The notes under the pieces were generated by a model. The model ran no database searches. It worked only from the letters and a program-made list of their open reading frames with translations, and was not told the DNA's origin. A DNA stretch of 64,000 nt from Nocardioides sp. Arc9.136. GTDB taxonomy: Bacteria > Actinomycetota > Actinomycetes > Propionibacteriales > Nocardioidaceae. Location of the stretch: positions 744,001-808,000 of the forward strand of contig NZ_CP113431.1 in the NCBI RefSeq assembly GCF_030506255.1, given 5' to 3'. Each line of letters starts with the position of its first letter. Within the stretch, counting starts at the first letter, position 1. The translations under genes were made by a program, and so were the position numbers. Below are positions 23,674 through 31,091 of the stretch, one piece after another.

Positions 23674-25089
23674 ATGGGTAGTCCTGGCCTGCAGAAGGCC
23701 CGCGAGAAGATGCTCGCCGCCGGCGTGGACGAGGTCGCGATCGAGACCTTCGCGCACTACTACCGGCTCCTCGAGCACGGAGAGACCGGGATGATCCCGG
23801 AGTCGACGATCGAGCCGGTGGAGATGGAGTCGCTGGCCGACGTCGACCTGCCCGCGGAGGTGGGCGCGGAGGCGCTGCGCACGACCGCGGTCATCAAGCT
23901 CAACGGCGGCCTCGGCACGTCGATGGGCATGGACCGTGCCAAGTCGCTGCTGTGCGTGCGCCGCGGGCTGTCGTTCCTCGACATCATCGCCCGCCAGGTG
24001 CTGCACCTGCGCACGGTGCACGGCGCGACGCTGCCGCTGATCTTCATGAACAGCTTCCGCACCTCGGGCGACACCATGGCCGCCCTGGCGCGCTACGGGG
24101 ACCTGCCCGTCGAGGGCCTGCCGCTGGAGTTCCTGCAGAACAAGGAGCCCAAGCTGCTGGTCGACGACCTCACCCCGGCCTCCTGGCCGCGCGACCCCGC
24201 GCTCGAGTGGTGCCCGCCGGGCCACGGCGACCTCTACACCGCCCTGCGCGGCACCGGGCTGCTCGACCGGCTCGTCGAGGCCGGCTACGAGCGGGTCTTC
24301 GTCTCCAACTCCGACAACCTCGGCGCGGTTCCCGACCCGACCGTCGCGGGCTGGTTCGCCCAGTCCGGCGCGCCGTTCGCGATCGAGGCCGTGCGGCGCA
24401 CCGCCTCGGACCGCAAGGGCGGCCACTTCGCCCGCCGCCGCTCCGACGGCCGGATCGTGCTGCGGGAGACCGCGCAGACGCTGGAGGAGGACAAGGCCGC
24501 GCTCGCCGACCTCGAGCGGCACCGGTTCACCTCCACCAACAACCTGTGGTTCGACCTGCGCGCGATGAAGGAGGCGCTCGACGTCCGCGAGGGCATCCTC
24601 GGGCTGCCGATGATCCGCAACGTCAAGAACGTCGACCCGGGCGACAAGACCTCGCCCGAGGTGGTGCAGATCGAGACCGCGATGGGTGCGGCGATCGAGG
24701 TCTTCGAGGGCTCGACCCTCATCGAGGTCGGCCGCGACCGGTTCGTCCCGGTGAAGACGACCAACGACCTGCTGGTGCTCCGCTCGGACGTCTACGACAT
24801 CGGCCAGGACTTCGTGCTCGACCAGGTCTCCGAGGGGATCCCGTTCGTGGACCTCGACCCCGAGCACTACAAGCTCGTCGGCGAGTTCGACAAGCGCTTC
24901 CCCGAGGGTGCGCCGTCGATGCGCGAGGCGTCCTCGCTGCGGGTCAACGGCGACTGGACGTTCCTCAAGGGCGTCCAGGTCGTCGGCGACGTCGCGCTCG
25001 ACGGCGGCTCCAACCGCCGCGTCGACGCCGGCACCGTGCTGGGGGCCGAGGGCGCCGGGACCTCCGGGGGCGCGGCCAGGCATGGCTGA
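23674..25089 (+). CDS. UTP-glucose-1-phosphate uridylyltransferase, eukaryotic-type (UDPGP family)
   Basis: 471 residues. AVIKLNGGLGTSMGMDRAKSL is the UDPGP-family (PF01704) nucleotide loop, and VSNSDNLGAVPDP, ERHRFTSTNNLWFDL and PEVVQIETAMGAAIEVF follow in the order of eukaryotic UGP2-like enzymes. It makes UDP-glucose for glycogen, trehalose and envelope sugars. The locus is where M. tuberculosis has galU (Rv0993), a nucleotidyltransferase-fold enzyme of another family, so this looks like replacement by a non-homologous enzyme or a lineage difference. It heads the overlapping operon with moeA (8-nt overlap). Confidence 0.9.
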   Translation: MGSPGLQKAREKMLAAGVDEVAIETFAHYYRLLEHGETGMIPESTIEPVEMESLADVDLPAEVGAEALRTTAVIKLNGGLGTSMGMDRAKSLLCVRRGLSFLDIIARQVLHLRTVHGATLPLIFMNSFRTSGDTMAALARYGDLPVEGLPLEFLQNKEPKLLVDDLTPASWPRDPALEWCPPGHGDLYTALRGTGLLDRLVEAGYERVFVSNSDNLGAVPDPTVAGWFAQSGAPFAIEAVRRTASDRKGGHFARRRSDGRIVLRETAQTLEEDKAALADLERHRFTSTNNLWFDLRAMKEALDVREGILGLPMIRNVKNVDPGDKTSPEVVQIETAMGAAIEVFEGSTLIEVGRDRFVPVKTTNDLLVLRSDVYDIGQDFVLDQVSEGIPFVDLDPEHYKLVGEFDKRFPEGAPSMREASSLRVNGDWTFLKGVQVVGDVALDGGSNRRVDAGTVLGAEGAGTSGGAARHG

Positions 25090-26316
25090 CCCCGCACCGC
25101 GCTCGGTCGACGAGCACCTCGAGCGGGTGCTCGCCGACATCGAGCCGCTGGCCGCCCACCCCCAGCCGCTCATGGACGCGCTCGGGCTGGCCGCCGCCGA
25201 GGACGTCGTCTCGACGCTCCGGCTGCCGGGCTTCGACAACTCCGGCATGGACGGGTACGCCGTGCGGCACGCCGACGTGGTCACCGCGGGCGCCGAGCAC
25301 CCGGTGCACCTGCCGGTGGTCGGCGAGATCGGCGCCGGGCAGTCCACCGGCCTGCTCGCCCTGCCCCCGGGCACGGCGGCCAAGATCATGACCGGCGCGC
25401 CGGTGCCCTCCGGGGCCGACTGCGTGGTGCCGTACGAGTGGACCGACCGTGGCGTCGCGCAGGTGCGCGTCGACCGCGCTCCCGCGCTGGGGCAGCACGT
25501 GCGCCGGGCGGGGGAGGACGTCGCCGAGGGCGACCTGCTCGTCGAGGCCGGCACCGTGCTGGGCCCGCGCCACCTCGGGCTGCTCGCCGCCGTCGGCCGC
25601 CCGACCGTCGTGTCCCGGCCGCGGCCGCGGGTGGTCGTGCTCTCGACCGGCTCGGAGCTGCGCGAGCCCGGCCAGCCGCTGGGCACCGACTCGATCTACG
25701 ACGGCAACTCCTTCCTGCTCGCCGCCTCCGCCCGCCGGGCCGGCGCGATCGCCTACCGGGTCGGGATCGTCCCCGACGAGCCGCGGGCGTTCCTCGACGC
25801 GCTGGAGGACCAGCTGGTCCGCGCGGACGTCGTGGTCACCTCCGGCGGCGTCTCCCAGGGCGACTTCGACATCGTCAAGGAGGCGCTGCGGCCCCGCGGC
25901 GTGTGGTTCGGACCCGTCGCGATGCAGCCCGGGAAGCCGCAGGGCTTCGGCCACGTCGGCGAGGACCGGGTCCCGATCTTCACGCTGCCGGGCAACCCGG
26001 TCTCGTCCTACATCTCCTTCGAGACCTTCGTGCTGCCCGCCCTGCGCAAGATGATGGGCCTGGCTCCGTGCTCGCGGCCGCAGGTGACCGCACGCCTCAC
26101 CCACGCCGTCACCTCGCAGGCGGGGAAGCGGCAGTTCCTGCGCGGCGCGCTCGACCACTCCGGCGCCGGCCTGCAGGTCGCTCCGGTCGGCGGCCCGGGC
26201 TCGCACCTGATCGGCGACCTGGCCGCCTCGGACTGCCTGGTCGTCGTGCCCGAGGACGTCACCTCGCTGGCGCCGGGCGACACCGTCTCCGTCGTCCGCC
26301 TGGACCAGGAGTTCTG

Positions 26317-26317
<1 letters not shown>
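25082..26317 (+). CDS. moeA: molybdopterin molybdenumtransferase MoeA
   Basis: 411 residues. LPGFDNSGMDGYAVR is the MoeA N-terminal signature, GTAAKIMTGAPVPSGADCVVPYE the second, and LSTGSELREPGQPL ... YDGNSF and VTSGGVSQGDFDIVKEAL form the catalytic MPT-binding domain, with FTLPGNPVSSYISFE and a C-terminal beta-barrel. MoeA inserts molybdate into adenylylated molybdopterin. ATG 25082 lies inside the end of the uridylyltransferase gene and the stop shares a base with moaC. Confidence 0.95.
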
Positions 26318-26801
<484 letters not shown>

Positions 26802-26805
<4 letters not shown>

Positions 26806-27332
26806 GCCCCGACGCGGGGCCCGCTCAGGCCGCCGGCCTGCCGGCCGCCGTGGTGGTGGCCTCGAACCGCGCGGCCGCCGGGGTGTACGACGACACCACC
26901 GGGCCCCTGATTGTCGCGGCGCTCCGTGACCTCGGCTTCGAGGTCGGCGAGCCGGTCGTCGTGCCCGACGGCGGACCCGTCGGCGAGGCGGTCCGCGCCG
27001 CCGTGGCCGCCGGGGCCCGGGTCGTGCTCACCACCGGCGGCACCGGCCTGACGCCCACCGACCGGACGCCCGACGTCACCCGCCCGCTGCTGGACCGCGA
27101 GGTCCCCGGCATCGCCGAGGCGATCCGCGCCCGGGGCGTCGCCAACGGCGTCCCGACCGCCTCGCTGTCGCGGGGGCTGGCCGGGGTGGTGGGTACCTGC
27201 CTGGTCGTGAACCTCCCCGGCTCGCGCGGCGGCGTCAAGGACGGCCTGGCCGTGCTCGAGCCGCTGCTCGTGCACGCGGTCGAGCAGGTCGTCGGCAGCG
27301 ACCACGAGCGGAGCGCGGGGAGCCAGGGGTGA
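26802..27332 (+). CDS. mogA: molybdopterin adenylyltransferase MogA/MoaB type
   Basis: 176 residues from GTG 26802. AAVVVASNRAAAGVYDDTTGP, VLTTGGTGLTPTDRTPDVTRPLL and the C-terminal VVNLPGSRGGVKDGL are diagnostic for the MogA/MoaB family, which adenylates molybdopterin before MoeA. GTGA overlaps both ends (with moaC and rimJ). Whether it is MogA or the nearly identical MoaB subgroup cannot be settled here. Confidence 0.93.
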
Positions 27333-27928
27333 CCCGGGCCTGGCCGGCGCGGCTCACCTCGCAGGGCGTCACGCTGCGGCCGCTGTCCTACGCCGACGCC
27401 GGGCCCTGGCGCGCGGCCCGCCTGCGCAGCGCCGCCTGGCTGCAGCCGTGGGACGCGACCGTCCCCCCGGGCAGCGACCCCCGCCCCACGTCGTACCGCG
27501 CGCTCGTCCGGCGCCTGCACCGCCAGGCCCGGGAGGGCACGACGTACCCCTTCGCCGTCGAGGTCGACGACACCTTCGCCGGGCAGGTGACGGTCAACAA
27601 CGTGGTCCGCGGCTCGGCGCTGTTCGCCTCGATCGGCTACTGGATCGACCGCGACTTCGCCGGCCGGGGGATCATGCCGCGGGCCGTCGCGCTCGCGATC
27701 GACCACTGCTTCGGGCCGGTCGGCCTGCACCGGATCGAGGTCGCGATCCGGCCCGAGAACTCCAACTCGCTGCGCGTCGTGGAGAAGCTCGGCATCCGCG
27801 AGATCGGCTACGCCCCTCGCTACCTCCACATCGACGGCGCCTGGCGCGACCACCGCCTCTACGCGATCACCAGCGAGGAGTGCCCCGGCGGGCTGCTCGC
27901 CCGGCTGGACGCCGCGCCGCAGCGGTAA
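27329..27928 (+). CDS. rimJ: RimJ-like GNAT N-acetyltransferase
   Basis: 199 residues from GTG 27329. GVTLRPLSYADAGPW and LQPWDATVPPG form the N-terminal part, IGYWIDRDFAGRGIMPRAVALA is the acetyl-CoA site, and LHRIEVAIRPENSNSLRVVEKLGI is the RimJ/RimL signature. Related proteins acetylate the N-termini of ribosomal proteins. It is last in the uridylyltransferase-moeA-moaC-mogA operon and occupies the same place as M. tuberculosis Rv0995. Confidence 0.9.
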   Translation: MTRAWPARLTSQGVTLRPLSYADAGPWRAARLRSAAWLQPWDATVPPGSDPRPTSYRALVRRLHRQAREGTTYPFAVEVDDTFAGQVTVNNVVRGSALFASIGYWIDRDFAGRGIMPRAVALAIDHCFGPVGLHRIEVAIRPENSNSLRVVEKLGIREIGYAPRYLHIDGAWRDHRLYAITSEECPGGLLARLDAAPQR

Positions 27929-27944
27929 CGCGACGTCCGCTGCT

Positions 27945-27972
27945 GTGTCGGCACGCGGCAGCGTTCCGACAC
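27945..27972 (+). terminator. hairpin after the UGPase-mo-rimJ operon
   Basis: GTGTCGG (27945-27951) pairs with CCGACAC (27966-27972), with an inner ACGC/GCGT stem and GGCA loop. It lies 16 bp after the rimJ stop. The rest of 27929-28082 shows no gene. Confidence 0.55.
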
Positions 27973-28082
27973 CGGGGTGAACAGCGCGTTGCATGCGGCG
28001 TCGAAACCCAGCGGTCACTCCAGTCACAGGAGCAATTTGCGACACACCTCTTGACATCCGCCCCAGTCGTCGCCCGCCTCCC

Positions 28083-28088
28083 TAGTCT
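28083..28088 (+). promoter_or_regulatory. -10 box TAGTCT, leaderless start of sepX
   Basis: TAGTCT ends 7 nt before GTG 28096. A TTGACA at 28051-28056 is 26 bp away and is probably not its -35. Confidence 0.5.
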
Positions 28089-28095
28089 CGGACCC

Positions 28096-28971
28096 GTGGA
28101 CCTGAGCGCACTCATCTTCGTCGCCCTGGCGGTGGCCTGGGCCGTCTACCTGATCCCGAAGGCGCTCAAGCACCACGACGACGTGCAGCGCAGCCGGTCG
28201 GTCGACCGCTTCTCCGACACCATGCGGGTGCTCGCGCGCCGGGACCCGGTCGACAGTCGCGGCGCCCGCCTCGTCGTCACCCCGGGCCGCCCGGCGAGCA
28301 ACGCCGTGGTGGTCACCAAGCCGTCGGTCACCGTCCCCGCCGGCGCGCCGAGCGTACGCCGCGCGGCGGCCGCCCAGGCCGCCCGTCGGCGCCGCCGCGT
28401 GCTCGGCGGCGTGCTGGTGCTCAACGCCGTGGTGGTCGCCCTCGCCGCGACCTCGGTGGTCTCGCCCTGGTGGGTCCTCGCGCCCGTCGCCGTGCTCGTC
28501 GCGTGGCTCGTCGCCTGCCGGCTGATGGTCCGCCAGGAGCGCGGCCTCGGCCAGCTGCGACGTCCCGGAGCGTCTCCCGCGACGGCCGAGGAGGAGCAGG
28601 TCGACGAGGAGCCCGCCGAGGAGGCACCCGCCGGGGAGCCCGTCGCCGAGCCCGTTGTGCAGGCCCCCGTGGCCGACGACACCCAGGGCTTCGACGCGGT
28701 CCGTGTCGAGGACCAGCCGCGGGTCGAGCGGGCCGAGGTCGACCCCACCCTGTGGGAGCCGGTCCCCGTGACGCTGCCGACGTACGTCACCAAGCCGGCC
28801 GCCCCGCGCCGTACCGTCCGCACCATCGACCTCGACGCCACCGGCGTCTGGACCTCCGGTCGCACCGACGCCGACGCGGCGATCGCCCGCGAGGCCGACC
28901 AGGCGGCGCGCGCCGCGAAGGCCGCCGGAGCGGCCTCCGCCGAGGACGACCACCGCGCTGTCGGGTCCTGA
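28096..28971 (+). CDS. sepX: divisome protein SepX/GlpR
   Basis: 291 residues from GTG 28096. The N-terminal DLSALIFVALAVAWAVYLIPKAL membrane helix followed by HHDDVQRSRSVDRFSDTMRVLARR is the hallmark of the actinobacterial SepX/GlpR family. Two further hydrophobic helices lie at about residues 103-135, then a disordered acidic segment rich in EEPAEEAP. SepX (Streptomyces) and GlpR (corynebacteria) act with FtsZ in cell division and polar growth. Its place next to the rimJ operon is conserved in actinobacteria. Confidence 0.88.
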   Translation: MDLSALIFVALAVAWAVYLIPKALKHHDDVQRSRSVDRFSDTMRVLARRDPVDSRGARLVVTPGRPASNAVVVTKPSVTVPAGAPSVRRAAAAQAARRRRRVLGGVLVLNAVVVALAATSVVSPWWVLAPVAVLVAWLVACRLMVRQERGLGQLRRPGASPATAEEEQVDEEPAEEAPAGEPVAEPVVQAPVADDTQGFDAVRVEDQPRVERAEVDPTLWEPVPVTLPTYVTKPAAPRRTVRTIDLDATGVWTSGRTDADAAIAREADQAARAAKAAGAASAEDDHRAVGS

Positions 28972-28995
28972 TTCGGCGCCCGCCGGAGCGGGTGC

Positions 28996-29001
28996 TAACG
29001 T
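28996..29001 (+). promoter_or_regulatory. extended -10 TGCTAACGT of tRNA-Ala
   Basis: TGC-TAACGT is an extended -10 (TGnTAnnnT) ending 38 bp before the mature tRNA 5' end; TTCGGC at 28972-28977 is a weak -35. Confidence 0.45.
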
Positions 29002-29039
29002 CTTCCCTCGCGTCCCGGGTCCAGCCCAGGGATCGCACT

Positions 29040-29115
<76 letters not shown>

Positions 29116-29120
29116 GACAG

Positions 29121-29161
29121 AGAACCGCCCCCCACCTGCGAAGCAGGCGGGGGGCGGTTCT
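29121..29161 (+). terminator. intrinsic-type terminator of tRNA-Ala
   Basis: Arms of 19 nt (29121-29139 and 29143-29161) with a GAA loop and one mismatch form a very stable stem 5 bp after the tRNA. No T-run follows. Confidence 0.75.
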
Positions 29162-29197
29162 GCATCTCGGCGGCGGGACCTGTCTGGCACCCGAGGT

Positions 29198-29407
29198 GGC
29201 ACCGGGTCGACGGCGTTCCGCGGCCCGCTCGCCCCGGAGATCCTGCTGGGGTGGCGCCAGGTCGAGAGGCACCGCGAGCCGGGGGGCCTGACGACGTTCG
29301 CGGTCGGGGGCGGCGAGCTGCCCTGGCCGATGGTGACGAGGTGCGTGCGGAAGCAGTGCCTGCTCCCGCTGGGGCCGCGCTTCCCGCCCGGGGCGTCCGC
29401 GCGGTAG
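29198..29407 (+). pseudogene. 3' coding remnant without a start codon
   Basis: This frame ends in TAG 29405-29407 and every codon I read from GGC 29198 onward ends in G or C, which is strong evidence of past or present coding. The peptide includes FRGPLAPEILLGWRQVERH and ends CLLPLGPRFPPGASAR. No ATG, GTG or TTG occurs in frame before it; the frame runs back into the tRNA-Ala terminator. It is therefore probably the 3' remnant of a gene cut by an old deletion or insertion beside the tRNA. Product not recognised. Confidence 0.35.
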
Positions 29408-29521
29408 TCCTACCCCAGATGCGGGATGCGCCCCGGCGCGCCTCGTTCCTAGTCTGCCGTTAGGTGGTGTTCGAGGGCGTGCCTCGTGCGACGGCTCGGG
29501 GTTGGCTCGAGGCTCCGCCGA

Positions 29522-29608
29522 TCACGGAGGCGCGTGCAGCTCGGCTCCCCGGAAGTAGCCCTTGCTCACCGGGGCGTCGAGCTCGCAGCGCGAGCAGCGC
29601 GGGGCCCA
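29522..29608 (-). pseudogene. possible truncated coding remnant with CxxC
   Basis: On the minus strand a frame ending at 29522 reads WAPRCSRCELDAPVSKGYF then RGAELHAPP, with nearly all codons ending in G or C, and a CxxC pair. No start codon is in frame nearby, and the frame runs into the promoter of the DUF2510 gene. It may be the 3' end of a lost gene. Confidence 0.22.
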
Positions 29609-29647
29609 TGGCGTCGCGCGTCCGGTGTGGCGCCCGGCCGGGGCCGC

Positions 29648-29653
29648 TAGCGT
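29648..29653 (+). promoter_or_regulatory. -10 box TAGCGT, leaderless start
   Basis: TAGCGT ends 6 nt before GTG 29660 with no ribosome site between. Confidence 0.45.
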
Positions 29654-29659
29654 GCGGCC

Positions 29660-30292
29660 GTGACCTCGACCCCGCCGCCGCCCGGCTGGTACCCGGACGC
29701 CAGCGAGCCGGCGCTGCTGCGCTGGTGGGACGGCCGGGCCTGGACGCCGCACACGGCCCCCGTCCGGCCGCAGCCGGCGCACCCGGCCCAGCCGGCCGCC
29801 CACCACCCCGCCTACCCGTCGTACCCGCCCCACCTCCCGGCCCACCTCCCGACCCACGCGGTCCCGGGGACCAGTCGGACCGCCAAGGTCCTCATCGGCC
29901 TCGGCGCCGCGGTCTTCGCCCTGGCCTCGGTGGGGGTCGCGATCGCCCTCGTGGTCTGGGGCGACGACCTGGCCGCCTCCGGCGACCCCGCCTTCGCCGA
30001 CCTGGGCGTCGAGGAGGCGTGCGGGACCACGGTCGAGGAGGCGGTGCGGATCAGCGAGGAGCAGGCCCCGCCGGTGCGCCTGCTCGACGTGCGCGACGTC
30101 GAGGTCGTCGTGGACGCGCGCGGGAGCGTCGAGGTGCCGACCGGCCCGGAGGAGGCGACGGTGCTCACCTGCCGGGGGACCGGCACCTGGTCCGACGGCG
30201 ACCGCAGCACCCCGGTGATCGTGGGCGTGACGGTGGACTCCGAGGGCGACTACTTCGTCCACTACGAGGCCACCACCGGGGCCACCGGCTGA
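29660..30292 (+). CDS. DUF2510 domain membrane protein
   Basis: 210 residues. PPGWYPDASEPALLRWWDGRAWT at residues 7-29 is the DUF2510 motif. A Pro/His-rich linker (HPAYPSYPPHLPAHLPTH) leads to one TM helix (VLIGLGAAVFALASVGVAIALVVW), then an extracellular domain of about 115 residues with two Cys. DUF2510 proteins are membrane-surface proteins of unknown role in actinobacteria. It lies upstream of the two-component genes but has its own start signal and a gap of 100 bp to them. Confidence 0.82.
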   Translation: MTSTPPPPGWYPDASEPALLRWWDGRAWTPHTAPVRPQPAHPAQPAAHHPAYPSYPPHLPAHLPTHAVPGTSRTAKVLIGLGAAVFALASVGVAIALVVWGDDLAASGDPAFADLGVEEACGTTVEEAVRISEEQAPPVRLLDVRDVEVVVDARGSVEVPTGPEEATVLTCRGTGTWSDGDRSTPVIVGVTVDSEGDYFVHYEATTGATG

Positions 30293-30379
30293 CCCGCTGG
30301 GCCCCACCCGGCCCGCCCTGTCGGCCGATCTGCACAGGATCTGCACACGTCGTCCCCTGCTCCCGGCGCCCCGCGCTCC

Positions 30380-30385
30380 TACGCT
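30380..30385 (+). promoter_or_regulatory. -10 box TACGCT, leaderless start of the two-component operon
   Basis: TACGCT ends 7 nt before ATG 30393; no ribosome site is seen. Confidence 0.5.
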
Positions 30386-30392
30386 CGCGGTC

Positions 30393-31091
30393 ATGAGCAG
30401 CGCACGCCGTCGCGTCCTCGTCGTCGAGGACGACCCGGTGATCAACCAGGCCCTCGCCGACCGGCTGACCGCGGAGGGGTACGACGTGGTCCGGGCCGTC
30501 GACGGGCCCGGCGGCGTGGCGGCGTACGCCGAGCACGCGCCCGACCTGGTCGTGCTCGACCTGATGCTGCCCGGGTTCGACGGCCACGAGGTGTGCCGGC
30601 GGATCCAGGCCGACCGGCCGGTGCCGGTGCTGATGCTCACCGCGCGTGCGGAGGAGGCCGACGTCCTCGTGGGGCTGGCGGTCGGGGCCGACGACTACCT
30701 GACCAAGCCGTTCCGGATGCGCGAGCTGGTCGCCCGGGTGGCCGCCCTGCTGCGCCGCGTCGAGCGGGCCGGTGAGCTGGCGGGCCGTCGGGCCCTCGAG
30801 GTGGGGGACCTGCGGGTCGACGCACCGGCCCGGCGGGTGTGGCGCGGGCAGGAGGAGGTGCGGCTGACGCCGACCGAGTTCGACCTGCTCCTGTGCCTGG
30901 CGGCGACGCCCGGCGCGGTCGTCACCCGCGAGCGCCTCCTGGCGGAGGTGTGGGGCTGGGGCGGTGCGTCCGGGACGCGGACGGTCGACAGCCACGTCAA
31001 GGGGCTGCGGGCGAAGATCGGGGCGGACCGGGTCCGGACCGTGCACGGCGTCGGGTACGCCCTCGAGACCGCCCCGGATGGTGCGTCGTGA
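30393..31091 (+). CDS. OmpR/PhoB family response regulator
   Basis: 232 residues. The receiver domain has VVEDDPVI (acidic pocket), phosphoacceptor Asp56 in VVLDLMLPGFDG, and the Lys in DDYLTKPF. The C-terminal winged-helix domain shows LTPTEFDLLLCLAATPGAVVTRERLL and VDSHVKGLRAKIG ... VRTVHGVGYAL. It is coupled to its kinase gene by a GTGA overlap. Confidence 0.95.
   Translation: MSSARRRVLVVEDDPVINQALADRLTAEGYDVVRAVDGPGGVAAYAEHAPDLVVLDLMLPGFDGHEVCRRIQADRPVPVLMLTARAEEADVLVGLAVGADDYLTKPFRMRELVARVAALLRRVERAGELAGRRALEVGDLRVDAPARRVWRGQEEVRLTPTEFDLLLCLAATPGAVVTRERLLAEVWGWGGASGTRTVDSHVKGLRAKIGADRVRTVHGVGYALETAPDGAS

Noticed and set aside
28051..28056. TTGACA as -35 of sepX
   Set aside because: The distance to TAGTCT is 26 bp, too long for a housekeeping promoter.
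27929..28095. Possible small RNA or gene between rimJ and sepX
   Set aside because: Only a terminator-like hairpin and a -10 box were found; no open frame with native codon use.
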